Below are positions 16,744 to 27,067 of a stretch of 64,000 nucleotides of DNA, piece after piece. Made by a program: the position numbers and the translations under genes. A model generated the notes under the pieces. That model saw nothing but the letters and a program-made list of their open reading frames with translations, did not search any database and was not told the DNA's origin. The stretch is from positions 124,001 through 188,000 of the forward strand of contig NZ_JALHLS010000002.1 of NCBI RefSeq assembly GCF_022844445.1, written 5' to 3'. Every line of letters starts with the position of its first letter. The first letter of the stretch is position 1. The stretch is from Hyphomonas sp. (lineage in GTDB: Bacteria > Pseudomonadota > Alphaproteobacteria > Caulobacterales > Hyphomonadaceae).

Positions 16744-19224
16744 ATGGCCGTCAAGAAATCCGACCTCTACTCCTCCCTCTGGGCGTCCTGCGACGAGCTC
16801 AGGGGGGGCATGGATGCCAGCCAATACAAGGACTACGTCCTGTTCATGCTGTTCATCAAATACGTGTCGGACAAGTACGGTAGCAGCAAGGACTTCGACC
16901 CGCCGATCAAGATCCCGAAAGGGGCGAGCTTCAAGGACATGGTGGCCCTGAAGGGCAACCCGGAAATCGGCGACCGGATCAACACGCAGGTCATCCAGCC
17001 GCTGGTGGACAACAATCCGACCGCCCTCGCGCGCACCGATTTCCCGGACTTCAACGACCCGAACAAGCTCGGCGACGGACAAGAGAAGGTCGAAACTCTC
17101 GGAAACCTGATCGCGATCTTCGAAAACCCGGCGCTCGATTTCTCCGGCAACCGCGCCGAGAACGACGACATCCTCGGCGATGCTTATGAATACCTCATGC
17201 GCCACTTCGCGACCGAAAGCGGGAAGAGCAAGGGCCAATTCTATACGCCGTCCGAAGTAAGCCGCATCATTGCCAAGGTGATCGGCATTTCGCCAAGCAA
17301 CACCAAGGCTTCCACGACCGCGTATGACCCGACCTGCGGCTCTGGTTCGCTGCTCCTCAAGGTCGCCGCTGAAGCCGGCAAGCAGATCACGCTGGAAGGC
17401 CAGGAAAAGGATGTGACCACGGCCGGTCTCGCGCGCATGAACATGATCCTGCACGATTTCCCGACCGCCAAGATCGTCTCCGGCAACACGCTGACGCAGC
17501 CGAGATTTCTCGAAGGCAACAATCTGCGCACGTATGATTACGTCGTTGCGAACCCGCCTTTCTCCGACAAGGCCTGGAGCAACGGGCTGACGCCGGAGAG
17601 CGATCGGTTTGCCCGCTTCGGCTGGGGCGCGCCGCCGGACAAGCAGGGCGACTACGCCTATCTCCTGCACATCATCCGCTCGATGAAAGCAACCGGCAAG
17701 GCCGCCTGCATCCTGCCGCACGGCGTCCTGTTCCGCGGCAATGCGGAAGCCGTCATACGCGAGCAGCTGGTCCGCTCAGGTTATCTCAAGGGCATTATCG
17801 GCCTACCGGCGAACCTCTTCTTTGGCACAGGCATTCCGGCCTGCATTCTCGTGCTTGACAAGGAGAACGCAAACGCCCGCAAGGGCATCTTCATGATCGA
17901 CGCCTCGAAAGGCTTCGCCAAGGATGGGCCGAAGAACCGCCTGCGCGAGCAGGACATCCACCGCATCGTGGACACGTTTGCAAAAGGCGCCGATGTGCCC
18001 CGCTTTGCCCGCATGGTTGCTTTCGACGAGATCGCGGATGCAAAGAACGTCTTCAACCTGAACCTTCCCCGCTACATCGATGCCTCCGAGCCTGAAGATC
18101 TGCAGGACATCGAAGGCCATCTGAAAGGCGGCATTCCGGAGCGGGACATTGATGCGCTCTCGGACTATTGGGCCGTGATGCCCGATGTACGCGCAGCGCT
18201 GTTCCAGGCTGCGGATCGTCCGCGCTACCATCATCTCAGACTGCCCCAGACGGAAGTGAAGGCAGCGATCTTGGGGCACCCGGAGTTCGCCGCCTTCACC
18301 AGAAAGGCTTCGAAGATCTTTGCAGATTGGCGCGCCCGCACCCTGCCGAAACTGGAAACGTTCAAAGAGGGCGCGCCCCCGAAGGAACTGATCGCTGAGA
18401 TTGCCGACGATCTGCTCGATGCTTTCACCGCCACACCGCTGATCGATGCCTATGACATTTACCAGCACCTCATGACCTTCTGGAACGAGACGATGCAGGA
18501 CGACTGCTATCTGGTCTCGGCCGAGGGGTGGATCAAAGCCGCTCGCGTTCGAGAGATCGTCAAAGTGAAGAACAAGGATAACAAGCTCGTCTGGCCGGAG
18601 GCGGGTGACTATCAGATCGGGCGCCGCCGCTTTGCGTCTGACCTTCTGCCCGCTGCCCTGATCATCGCGCGCTTCTTTGTGAAAGAACAAGCAGCGCTTG
18701 ATGTGCTCGACACGCGGCTCGCCCAACTGGAGCAGGAACTTAAGGACAAGCTGGAAGAAGGGGCGGGCGAGGAAGGGCTTCTGGCCGAAGTCATCGACGG
18801 CGACGGCGACAAACAGAAGATCACCGCCAAGGGGCTAAAGGCCCGGCTATCAGAAATCGGTGTGGATAAGGCGTATGCGGACGAACGCGCGGCGCTGCTG
18901 GCTTACGAAGAGCTGATCGAAGCCTATGCGAAGGTGAAGGGCGAACGCGCAGCCGCAGATGCCGCGCTGCTTGAGGCGGTTCATGCGCGCTACAATGCGC
19001 TGACCGAGTTCGAGGTCAGGGAACTGGTTGTTCATGACAAATGGCTGGCGCGACTGGAGCGCGACGTCCAGGTGGAATTGGATCGCATCTCGCAACAATT
19101 GACGGGCCGGGTGAAGCAGCTGGCGGAACGATATGCGACGCCGCTTCCGGCGCTTCAGAAGGAGGCTGCTGAATTGGCGGCCAGGGTAGCCCGACACCTC
19201 AATCTGATGGGAGTGTCTGCATGA
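16744..19224 (+). CDS. hsdM: type I restriction-modification methyltransferase subunit
   Basis: HsdM forms the modification core with HsdS and transfers a methyl group from S-adenosylmethionine to adenine. The N-terminal helical HsdM domain (residues 1-150) is followed by the SAM-binding motif I DPTCGSGSLLLKV (about 193-205) and catalytic motif IV NPPF (about 269). A long helical C-terminus (from ~650) with coiled-coil character extends past the usual ~500 aa, as in the long HsdM group. The start is ATG 16744 with CCGGAAG upstream. Its stop overlaps the hsdS start as ATGA. Confidence 0.95.
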   Translation: MAVKKSDLYSSLWASCDELRGGMDASQYKDYVLFMLFIKYVSDKYGSSKDFDPPIKIPKGASFKDMVALKGNPEIGDRINTQVIQPLVDNNPTALARTDFPDFNDPNKLGDGQEKVETLGNLIAIFENPALDFSGNRAENDDILGDAYEYLMRHFATESGKSKGQFYTPSEVSRIIAKVIGISPSNTKASTTAYDPTCGSGSLLLKVAAEAGKQITLEGQEKDVTTAGLARMNMILHDFPTAKIVSGNTLTQPRFLEGNNLRTYDYVVANPPFSDKAWSNGLTPESDRFARFGWGAPPDKQGDYAYLLHIIRSMKATGKAACILPHGVLFRGNAEAVIREQLVRSGYLKGIIGLPANLFFGTGIPACILVLDKENANARKGIFMIDASKGFAKDGPKNRLREQDIHRIVDTFAKGADVPRFARMVAFDEIADAKNVFNLNLPRYIDASEPEDLQDIEGHLKGGIPERDIDALSDYWAVMPDVRAALFQAADRPRYHHLRLPQTEVKAAILGHPEFAAFTRKASKIFADWRARTLPKLETFKEGAPPKELIAEIADDLLDAFTATPLIDAYDIYQHLMTFWNETMQDDCYLVSAEGWIKAARVREIVKVKNKDNKLVWPEAGDYQIGRRRFASDLLPAALIIARFFVKEQAALDVLDTRLAQLEQELKDKLEEGAGEEGLLAEVIDGDGDKQKITAKGLKARLSEIGVDKAYADERAALLAYEELIEAYAKVKGERAAADAALLEAVHARYNALTEFEVRELVVHDKWLARLERDVQVELDRISQQLTGRVKQLAERYATPLPALQKEAAELAARVARHLNLMGVSA

Positions 19225-20486
19225 GGCCGGGATACAAGCAAACTGAGGTCGGTGAAATACCGGAGGATTGGAGTGCAGAAAGATTGGGTTCGATTGTCGA
19301 TCCCGAAGCACCTATTCGATATGGCGTCGTTCAAATTGGCAAAAACGTGGATGATGGCGTGCCAATCGTTCCCATCAAGTACATGAAGAAGATAGCCAGT
19401 TCGCCACTTCATCGGAGCTCGAAGGAGATTGAGGGGCAATATAAGGGCAGTAGGGTGATCGGCGGAGACGTTCTTGTTTCCGTGAAAGGAACTATCGGGC
19501 GCGTCGGAGTCGTGCCCCAGGATTTCCAAGGCAACATCGCAAGAGAAATTGCGAGGATCCGTGTCCTCCCGTTCGTTGATTCGAATTACGTTGCTTTCCA
19601 AATTGCACACGAGCAGACGCAGCAAAGAATTTCTCAAGTGATAGTTGGAACTACTCGGTTAGAGTTTTCCATTGCTGCGGTCAGGGATTTTGAAATTGCA
19701 TTGCCGGAAGAGCAAGCTGAGCAACGCGCCATTGCTGCGGTTCTCTTAAATGTCGACGAAACGATTATAGCATTGGAGCGGCTGGTCTCCAAAAAGCGCG
19801 ATCTGAAGCAAGCCGCGATGCAGCAACTTCTCACCGGTGAGACCCGCTTGCCGGGTTTTTCGGGCGAGTGGCGGATTGAAAAACTAGGCGATCTAGCTGA
19901 TCGATGCTTTTCCGGAGCAACGCCACGGCGGAACCGGCCTGAGTTCTATAAGGGTCCGGTTCGTTGGATTACCAGCGGAGAACTCAACTACAATGTAATC
20001 TACGAGACGCGAGAGACTGTGAGTTTCGATGCGGTCAAAGAGACCAATCTGATCATCGTCCCACCCGGAACATTTTTGATGGCCGTTACCGGACTAGAAG
20101 CTGAGGGGACGCGTGGTGCCTGTGCGATCGTGGGAGCGCCCTCAACGATGAACCAGTCTTGTATGGCTGTGTTTCCAAACGAAAAGCTTATCACGCCGTA
20201 CTTGTTCCACTATTATGTCTTTCGTGGAAATAGCCTAGCTTTGCAATACTGCCAGGGAACGAAGCAGCAAAGCTATACTGCCGCACTTGTGAAACAGCTC
20301 CCGATTAAGTTGCCGGAAACTATAAAGGAGCAGGCTGCCATCGCCGCTGTGTTGTCGGACCTAGATGCCGAACTCTCGTTACTTGAGTCACAGCTCGGAA
20401 AGACCCAAATGATAAAGCAGGCAATGATGCAGGAATTGCTCACGGGTCGGATCCGGTTGCCGATCAAGGAAGCCGTCGATGCCTGA
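19221..20486 (+). CDS. hsdS: type I restriction-modification specificity subunit
   Basis: HsdS recognises the two half-sites of the target sequence. Two target-recognition domains alternate with two conserved helical spacers: EQRAIAAVL...KRDLKQAAMQQLLTGETRLP (about residues 168-212) and EQAAIAAVL...MIKQAMMQELLTGRIRLP (about 375-417). This gives the symmetric TRD1-spacer-TRD2-spacer plan of a complete HsdS of normal length. It overlaps hsdM by 4 bases and hsdR by 8. GC is lower within the TRDs, as is usual for these swapped domains. The target sequence cannot be predicted. Confidence 0.95.
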   Translation: MRPGYKQTEVGEIPEDWSAERLGSIVDPEAPIRYGVVQIGKNVDDGVPIVPIKYMKKIASSPLHRSSKEIEGQYKGSRVIGGDVLVSVKGTIGRVGVVPQDFQGNIAREIARIRVLPFVDSNYVAFQIAHEQTQQRISQVIVGTTRLEFSIAAVRDFEIALPEEQAEQRAIAAVLLNVDETIIALERLVSKKRDLKQAAMQQLLTGETRLPGFSGEWRIEKLGDLADRCFSGATPRRNRPEFYKGPVRWITSGELNYNVIYETRETVSFDAVKETNLIIVPPGTFLMAVTGLEAEGTRGACAIVGAPSTMNQSCMAVFPNEKLITPYLFHYYVFRGNSLALQYCQGTKQQSYTAALVKQLPIKLPETIKEQAAIAAVLSDLDAELSLLESQLGKTQMIKQAMMQELLTGRIRLPIKEAVDA

Positions 20487-23400
20487 GCGGCCACGGTCCG
20501 AACGGGCGACCCAGAACCGGCTGGTCAAGCACCTTACAGCGTCCGCCGCAGAAGGCGGGCTCAGCTTCCGCCATCTCGGCGACTGGTCGAAAGGCCGCGT
20601 CAATTTTGGCATCGAGGAAGAACTGCTCCGCGCGAACCTTTTAGCCCGAGGCTACACTGAGGCGCAGATCGCGGCGGCGCTGCTGAAGCTGCGCACGGCG
20701 GCGCAAGTCATGGGCACGACCCTCTATCAGGCGTCTCTTCGCACCTACCAGCTACTTCGCTATGGCGTGGATGTGCAGACCGAGGCCGGACAGCCGCACA
20801 CAACCGTCCACCTGATCGACTGGACCAATCCCGCCGCGAACGACTTCGCGCTCGCTGAAGAGGTTACTCTGCGCGGCGGCCATGAGCGCCGGCCAGACAT
20901 CGTGCTTTACATCAATGGCCTTGCCATCGCCGTGATCGAACTGAAACGCAGCTCGGTCGATGTCGGCGACGGCATCCGTCAACTGATCACCAACCAGGAG
21001 GGCATTTTCAACGAGGCCTTCTTCCCGACGGTTCAGCTGCTCCTCGCAGGCAGCGATGCGCAGGGCTTGCGGTATGGCACGGTCGGCACGCCTGAGAAAT
21101 TCTTCGTCGAATGGAAGGATGAAGATGCGCCCGTCGGAACGGCGGCGAAAGGCGCGCTGCTCGACCGCCCGGTTGCGCAAATGCTGCGTCCGGAGCGCCT
21201 CCTCGACCTGATCCGCAACTTCGTCATCTTCGACGGGGGTCAGAAGAAGGTGCCGCGCCAGCATCAATTCAAAGGCGTCAAGCTTGCACAGGAACGCATC
21301 GCAAGGCGCGAGGGCGGGGTAATCTGGCACACCCAGGGCTCGGGCAAAAGCATCCTCATGGTGCTGATCGCCAAATGGCTGATGGAGCATGATCCGGGTG
21401 CGCGTGTGCTCATCGTCACCGACCGCGACGAACTTGACAAGCAGATCACCGGCGTCATGCGCAATGCTGGCGTGATTGGCGCGGATGCGCTGTCGCCGCG
21501 CATCACCTCGCGCGCCGAGTTCGTCGAAAAGTTGGGCGCGGCGTCTCCGCGCCTGATGTGCGCCCTGGTCCACAAGTTCGACGCGAGCGACCTCAGCGGC
21601 CCACCGCCCAAGGTGACCGGCCGGTTCTACGTGTTTGTGGACGAGTGCCACCGCACGCAGGGCGGCAACATGAACGCCCAGATGAAGCGCTGGCTCGAAG
21701 GCGCGATCTTCATCGGCTTCACCGGCACGCCGCTACTCCGTAAGGACCGCCAGATGACGCGGGATGTGTTCGGCACATATATCCACACCTATAAGTTCCA
21801 TGAGGCTGTCGCCGACAAAGTTGTGCTGGACCTGAAATACGAGGCGCGCGATGTGCCGCAGCGCCTCACCAATCAGGCAACAATCGACGCATGGTTTGAC
21901 CAGAAGACGAAGGGCTTGAACAACTTCCAGAAGGCTGCCTTGCGCAAACGCTGGGCCAATATGGAAGACCTGATGAGCGCCGAGGAGCGCAAGAGCCGCA
22001 TCATCGCGGAGATCATCGGGGACTTCAGCTTGAAGCCGCGTCTGAACAATGACCGTGGCACGGGAATCCTAGTCGCCGCATCGATCTATGATGCCTGCCA
22101 CTATTTCCGCCTGTTCAAGAGCAAAAGCTTCGGCGATCATGTCGGCATCATCACCTCCTATGAGCCGAACCACAATGCCATCTCGCGCGAGCCGGCCAAC
22201 AGCGATGAACGCTACAAATTCGATACGTACACGAAGCATGTCCTGAAGGCGGGGCAGACGACAAAACAGTACGAGGACGAAACCAAGCGGCGATTCATCG
22301 AAGAGCCGGCGAACATGAAGCTGCTGATCGTCGTCAGCAAGCTGCTGACGGGCTTCGATGCGCCCAGCTGCTCCTACATCTATCTCGACAACGAACTGCG
22401 CGACCACAACCTCTTCCAGGCGATCTGCCGAACGAACCGGCTCGACGGCGACGACAAGGATTATGGTCATATCGTGGATTTCAAGGAGCTCTTCGCCGAC
22501 GTGCAGCAGGCCATCGCAGTGTATAGCTCCGATGAGCTGGACATTGACCAGGGCAGCGGTGGCACAAACGAGGTCGAGATCAAGAACTGGCTGGTCGAAG
22601 GCAAGGCGCACCTCGACCAGACGCGGGAGGTGCTTCGGCATCTTTGTGAAACCGTGCCGCATCCTCGCGAGGTTGAGCAGTTCCTGATCTATTTCTGCGG
22701 CAACGCGTCGAATCCCGAAGCTCTGAATGAGACCGAAGCGCTGCGGATCGCTTTCTACAAGTCCACAGCGGCCTTCGTGCGAGCCTATGCGGCCATCTCG
22801 GCGCACCTGGAGGCTGCGGGCTACTCTGCGGTAGAAGCCGCCGAGATAGCAGGAGAGGTTGAGACCTACAGCGACCTTCGCGCGGCTATCAAGATGCACT
22901 CCGGGGAAGAACTCGACATCAAGCCGTACGAGGCCGACATGCGCCACCTCCTGAACACTTACGTCCAGGCAGATCCGGCCGCCAACCTCGGCAATCTTGC
23001 CGACCTTTCCCTGACTGAGCTGATCATCGAGACCGGCATCCATGACGCCATCGCCCGCAAGCTCAACGAAAAGGGCAAGTTGACGAAGGACGCTGTCGCC
23101 GAAGGCATTGTGAACAATATCCGCAAGACGATCATACGCGATCAGCTGACGGACCCGCGCTTCTACGAACAGATGTCGGTGCTACTCGAAGACCTGATCC
23201 GTCAGAGCCGGGAAGATGCTGCTGCCTATGAAGCCTTCCTGCTGAAAGCTGAGGAGCTCGTCCGCCAGCTAGCCAGCAAAAGCTCCGTTGGCGGTTTACC
23301 AGCGGTCTTGAAAGGCAATCGCGAAGCCTCTGTCCTTTACAACAACCTCGAAACGATCTCCGCAACCACCTTCGTCTGCCCTTCGAACGAGACGGATCGG

Positions 23401-23574
23401 GCTGAGCTCGCCTTGCTGATCGATCGCGAGGTCAGGGAAAAAGCGCCGGCGGGTTTCAAAGGCGATCCTGTTAAGGAAAGCGTTGTGAAGAACGTAATCT
23501 TCCCCTTGATGGACCAAGATCGGGAGGCAACGATGGCGATCTTTGACATTGTCCGAAACCAGCCAGGTTATTGA
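20479..23574 (+). CDS. hsdR: type I restriction endonuclease/translocase subunit
   Basis: HsdR adds DNA translocation and cleavage to the HsdMS complex. The N-terminal PD-(D/E)XK nuclease shows RPDIVLYINGLAIAVIELKRSS (about residues 136-158). The SF2 motor has HTQGSGKSILM as Walker A (about 283-293), FVDECHRTQGG as DEAD-type motif II (about 386), FTGTP as motif III and FQAICRTNRL as motif VI. At 1031 aa it is of the family's normal length and shows no frame break, so the system looks functional. The TGA stop overlaps the start of the metallopeptidase gene. Confidence 0.96.
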   Translation: MPERPRSERATQNRLVKHLTASAAEGGLSFRHLGDWSKGRVNFGIEEELLRANLLARGYTEAQIAAALLKLRTAAQVMGTTLYQASLRTYQLLRYGVDVQTEAGQPHTTVHLIDWTNPAANDFALAEEVTLRGGHERRPDIVLYINGLAIAVIELKRSSVDVGDGIRQLITNQEGIFNEAFFPTVQLLLAGSDAQGLRYGTVGTPEKFFVEWKDEDAPVGTAAKGALLDRPVAQMLRPERLLDLIRNFVIFDGGQKKVPRQHQFKGVKLAQERIARREGGVIWHTQGSGKSILMVLIAKWLMEHDPGARVLIVTDRDELDKQITGVMRNAGVIGADALSPRITSRAEFVEKLGAASPRLMCALVHKFDASDLSGPPPKVTGRFYVFVDECHRTQGGNMNAQMKRWLEGAIFIGFTGTPLLRKDRQMTRDVFGTYIHTYKFHEAVADKVVLDLKYEARDVPQRLTNQATIDAWFDQKTKGLNNFQKAALRKRWANMEDLMSAEERKSRIIAEIIGDFSLKPRLNNDRGTGILVAASIYDACHYFRLFKSKSFGDHVGIITSYEPNHNAISREPANSDERYKFDTYTKHVLKAGQTTKQYEDETKRRFIEEPANMKLLIVVSKLLTGFDAPSCSYIYLDNELRDHNLFQAICRTNRLDGDDKDYGHIVDFKELFADVQQAIAVYSSDELDIDQGSGGTNEVEIKNWLVEGKAHLDQTREVLRHLCETVPHPREVEQFLIYFCGNASNPEALNETEALRIAFYKSTAAFVRAYAAISAHLEAAGYSAVEAAEIAGEVETYSDLRAAIKMHSGEELDIKPYEADMRHLLNTYVQADPAANLGNLADLSLTELIIETGIHDAIARKLNEKGKLTKDAVAEGIVNNIRKTIIRDQLTDPRFYEQMSVLLEDLIRQSREDAAAYEAFLLKAEELVRQLASKSSVGGLPAVLKGNREASVLYNNLETISATTFVCPSNETDRAELALLIDREVREKAPAGFKGDPVKESVVKNVIFPLMDQDREATMAIFDIVRNQPGY

Positions 23575-24290
23575 TGCCAGACGTTATCGACATCGCCGAG
23601 ATCTCTATCGCTGTCACCCGCAAGGCCGTGAAGAACGTGCATCTGTCCGTGCACCCTCCGGACGGCCGTGTGACCTTGGTAGCGCCGCGCGCTACTCGCC
23701 TCGATGTTGCGCGTGCCTATGCCGTCACCCGCCTCGGCTGGATCCGTAAACAACAAGCTCAGCTGAGAGGGCAGGCGCGAGAAGCCCCGCGCCGCTTCGT
23801 CGGACGCGAAACGCATTACCTCTGGGGCCGTCGCCACCTGATGCAAGTCATCGAGCGCGATCAGAAGCCAGCCATCGAAGTCACACACCGCACCCTCCGC
23901 CTGATCGTCCGTCCCGGAACGACAGAGGCAAAGCGCGCCGAGATCATGCACAAGTGGCACCTCGCCACGCTGCACGCCGAGGTGCCGGCCATCATCCGCC
24001 GCTGGGAAAAGCGGCTCGGAGTAAAGGTTGCCGGTTACTTCCTTCAACGCATGAAAACCAAGTGGGGTAGCTACAATCCGGCCAGGCGCACGATCCGACT
24101 CAACACGGAACTCGTGAAGAAGCCAAAAGACCTCCTCGAATACGTCATCGTCCACGAGATGCTGCACATCCTGGAGCCGCGCCATAGCGAGAAGTTCACA
24201 AGGCTTCTCGATCGCCACTTCCCGGCTTGGCGGGAAGCACGCGGTGAGCTCAATGCGCTACCAGTTCCGAATCTAGAAACTGGATATTGA
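23574..24290 (+). CDS. M48/YgjP-like metallopeptidase downstream of hsdR
   Basis: The zinc protease motif is VHEMLHILEPRHSEKF near residues 197-212, with the HExxH and the downstream H of the YgjP/SprT-like (DUF45) group. Preceding text FLQRMKTKWGSY and RTIRLNTELVKKPKDLLEYV is typical of the family. The start is ATG 23574, overlapping the hsdR TGA; a TTG three bases upstream is also in frame. Genes of this type often follow hsdR in bacterial type I operons, where their role is unknown. Cytoplasmic, with no signal peptide. Confidence 0.9.
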   Translation: MPDVIDIAEISIAVTRKAVKNVHLSVHPPDGRVTLVAPRATRLDVARAYAVTRLGWIRKQQAQLRGQAREAPRRFVGRETHYLWGRRHLMQVIERDQKPAIEVTHRTLRLIVRPGTTEAKRAEIMHKWHLATLHAEVPAIIRRWEKRLGVKVAGYFLQRMKTKWGSYNPARRTIRLNTELVKKPKDLLEYVIVHEMLHILEPRHSEKFTRLLDRHFPAWREARGELNALPVPNLETGY

Positions 24291-24371
24291 AGTTAAAGCA
24301 ATGCAGAAACGCAGCAAAGTAAGAATGCTCATTCGATGCCGCTTACGATTTGGCGTTTGGCCCAAGGGTCG

Positions 24372-26921
24372 CTAAATCAGGACGATATTGACGGCCCATA
24401 TTCTGCCTGGCCCACCAAACTTTACGTCGTAACGCACTGCTCTGCCCGCACACATATCGTTCCATAAAGATTCGGAGACAGAGTTGCGGTTTACGTACGA
24501 TTCTAAACCTTGAGTGTCTTTCAAAAAACCGAAGTGACTTGTTCGGCCCTGCGGCTTGAGTTCTCCAGTTCGATCGGTCAGATCGCCCGAGTCTGGCTTG
24601 AGCTGAGCGGATTCCGTCGAAGCGTAAGGTGTCAGATCCTGTACCAACTTCATTGTGCCATCAAGCAACGTGCGCTCGTTGAACGCGGGTTGATTTCCCA
24701 GGGCTCGCAGAACGGGTAGAACCTTCCACACGTGCTCAACCATTGTGCTGTCAACGACCTCTGGCCTAATTGCGACCAAGAAGTCCTGCAGTTTTCGAAT
24801 AGAATCTAGGCAACCTCTGAAATCGCCTCGATTTAGCTGATACTCGGCTTGCCGTACAAAAAGCTGTGCTTGCAGGTCGTTGACAATTACCTCATCGCGG
24901 AAAGTTTTGAAACCGAGTTTCCAAACGCTGTCGATATGTTGCTGCGCCCGTTCAAAATCATAGAGAAAAAAATTGGCTCGCGCAGCTTCCCGAAGAACAG
25001 TTGTTTCAAGCGGGTCAATAGCGAGCGCTGCATCAAACTCATCGCGGGCTCTTGAAAAGTCCGTATACCCTCGCATGAGGAAGCCGCCAAAGAAGAAGTG
25101 AAGTTGAGGTTCTTTTTTTGCAAATTCGAACGCGGATTCATAAGAGTTCAAAGTGCTAGGAATGTCTCCCATTCGATAGAATACGAACGCCGCTGTGCGG
25201 TAGACTTCGAAATAGTCGGGAGAGATGATCTTCAGATCACTAATAATCCTTAATGCATCATCAAAGCGAGATTTGGCTGCTAAATTCATTGCATGACGAA
25301 GTCGTCGCGCCGATAGAGATTCTGATGGTGTTCGGACAACGAATGATCTCGGATCATAGCGGTTTGTGCGGCCAGCTCCACGTTCGACTTGATATGCACT
25401 TATTGCATTTCGATACCGCTCTAGAATTTGGTCCGCATTGTTGGATTTCAGTCGCAGCACACGAGAAACATACGATCGAGCAAACGGTTTTAGTCGATAT
25501 TGTTGTTCGTGCTCTGTTGATATATTCCTCTCCAGAAGTCCGAAGCGCAGCAGCTCGGCCAATCCCTCTTCGATGATTTTGGGCTCAAGTGCTGCAATAT
25601 GTTGCAAAAAGCTTGCTGAGAGTGCCTGTGGCACTGCGGCGAAAACGGAGACCACAGCTCTTGCAGTCGCACTTAGGCGTTCGACAACGTTCTCCAAGCA
25701 GTACTTCAGCGCAATCTGCGGATCGCTAGTTATCTGGTTCGGATGCAGGCCCGTTGAAACACCTATGGCGAACCATTTGATAAGAAGGGGCTTGTGGGCG
25801 AGCCGACCTAGATGACGTCGGAGAGTATCATCAGACTCTTTGCGCAACGCTGCGATGTCATAGGCCTCTATAAGGCGTCGAAGGTAGGGCAGAGATTCGG
25901 CTTCGGAGAACGGGGGTACACGAACGGCAAGATCACTTCCCAGGGGCACTCTCGATGTGAACACAAGTTTGCTTTCGCCGGGCACGTCAGACGCAAACTC
26001 AACAATAGCTTCGTCTAGGACCGTTTCGAGATTGTCGATAACCAACAAAATCTTATTCTCTGAAAGCAAGCGACGCACTCTTTGAATAGGTTCATCATCA
26101 CCAGGTTCAAAAGTTTTTGCGATGTCTTCGAAAATCCCCATTGAAGTGGTGATAGCTCCTTCAATTCGAGCAATCTCTTTGGCAGTGAGATGGTTGGTTT
26201 TTGCCGAAACCCAAACAAACGCGTCGAAATCATGTTCGTTTGTGTGCAGTAGCCCGTAGAGAGTCTGCAGAGTCAAAGCGGTTTTGCCATCGCCCCCATC
26301 GCCAAGCACTGTGACAACAGGATGACGTCCGAGGATCTTCTTTTTTAAATCGGATTCTAGCGCTTTTCTTGGCTGAAAACCCGTGTCGTCGTAGTCGGGA
26401 ACAGGTAAGTTGTTGAGTACTTCGCCTGAAATGGGCTCGTCCCATAGACTTATTGTCAACGACAACAACGCATCCGGATCCTGTCCATATTTCTTGTACG
26501 TAGCCTGCAATGTGGGCCAGAAACTTGGAGATGCCAGAAAGTCCTGTGCAATCGAAAATCCAAGAGAAAACTCCTCTGTTGTCAGAGGGCGTCCGTGCAT
26601 AGTCGAGTTCCTGATTGGAAGCGCCTTCTCAAAAGCGGCCCGACGTTGGATGAAGTAATCTGCCGTGGTTCTGCTCAGCCTGTCTTTATGTCTGAGGAGG
26701 ATGTAAAATTTATCGCCTAGGTCGAGGCCATTTAAGAGATCAGTGTCCTCGCCTGAAATGTCTTCGCCTCGGGCAGCCAAGCGAGCTTTAGCTTTTTCTC
26801 GCTCTTGCGCACTCAGCACGTTAGTGAAATCTACTCCGGACATATCTCTGATATGCTTGATTAGGTCGCGTTCGATAGCATCGAAGAAAATAAACAACGC
26901 AACGCGTTGATAGCTAGCCAT
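24372..26921 (-). CDS. HEPN-STAND NTPase-TPR protein with cold-shock-like C-terminus (849 aa)
   Basis: The start is ATG 26921 with GGGAGA upstream. Residues 1-150 are helical and hold IRNSTMHGRPLT, an Rx4H motif (R104/H109) that defines HEPN ribonuclease domains. Next come Walker A LGDGGDGKTALTL (about 206-213), Walker B ILLVIDNLE (about 290-298) and LVFTSRVPLG as an NB-ARC/STAND-type sensor. A winged-helix and TPR-like helical region (about 540-750) follows. The last ~55 residues (HFGFLKDTQ, YVNRNSV, AVRYDVKFGGPGRIWAVNI) fit a cold-shock/OB fold. A STAND switch controlling RNA cleavage after phage sensing is inferred. It is convergent with the hsd operon. Confidence 0.82.
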   Translation of the reverse strand: MASYQRVALFIFFDAIERDLIKHIRDMSGVDFTNVLSAQEREKAKARLAARGEDISGEDTDLLNGLDLGDKFYILLRHKDRLSRTTADYFIQRRAAFEKALPIRNSTMHGRPLTTEEFSLGFSIAQDFLASPSFWPTLQATYKKYGQDPDALLSLTISLWDEPISGEVLNNLPVPDYDDTGFQPRKALESDLKKKILGRHPVVTVLGDGGDGKTALTLQTLYGLLHTNEHDFDAFVWVSAKTNHLTAKEIARIEGAITTSMGIFEDIAKTFEPGDDEPIQRVRRLLSENKILLVIDNLETVLDEAIVEFASDVPGESKLVFTSRVPLGSDLAVRVPPFSEAESLPYLRRLIEAYDIAALRKESDDTLRRHLGRLAHKPLLIKWFAIGVSTGLHPNQITSDPQIALKYCLENVVERLSATARAVVSVFAAVPQALSASFLQHIAALEPKIIEEGLAELLRFGLLERNISTEHEQQYRLKPFARSYVSRVLRLKSNNADQILERYRNAISAYQVERGAGRTNRYDPRSFVVRTPSESLSARRLRHAMNLAAKSRFDDALRIISDLKIISPDYFEVYRTAAFVFYRMGDIPSTLNSYESAFEFAKKEPQLHFFFGGFLMRGYTDFSRARDEFDAALAIDPLETTVLREAARANFFLYDFERAQQHIDSVWKLGFKTFRDEVIVNDLQAQLFVRQAEYQLNRGDFRGCLDSIRKLQDFLVAIRPEVVDSTMVEHVWKVLPVLRALGNQPAFNERTLLDGTMKLVQDLTPYASTESAQLKPDSGDLTDRTGELKPQGRTSHFGFLKDTQGLESYVNRNSVSESLWNDMCAGRAVRYDVKFGGPGRIWAVNIVLI

Positions 26922-27067
26922 GTAATTTCTCCCGTGTCGGATCGACGGCAAAACCCTCGAATCGCGCAACTAAAAGTATATTACAAGTTTCGGTTGCGAA
27001 TGCTTGGGCTAAGTGCCGCGGCGTTGTTGTCAAGACTGGCCGCGTTGGGCTTCTTAGGTGTGCCCTG

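Noticed and set aside
17803-23043. Long minus-strand frames (299-324 aa) antisense to hsdM and hsdR
   Set aside because: Antisense frames of GC-rich genes with Arg/Leu/Ala-rich text and no family signature.
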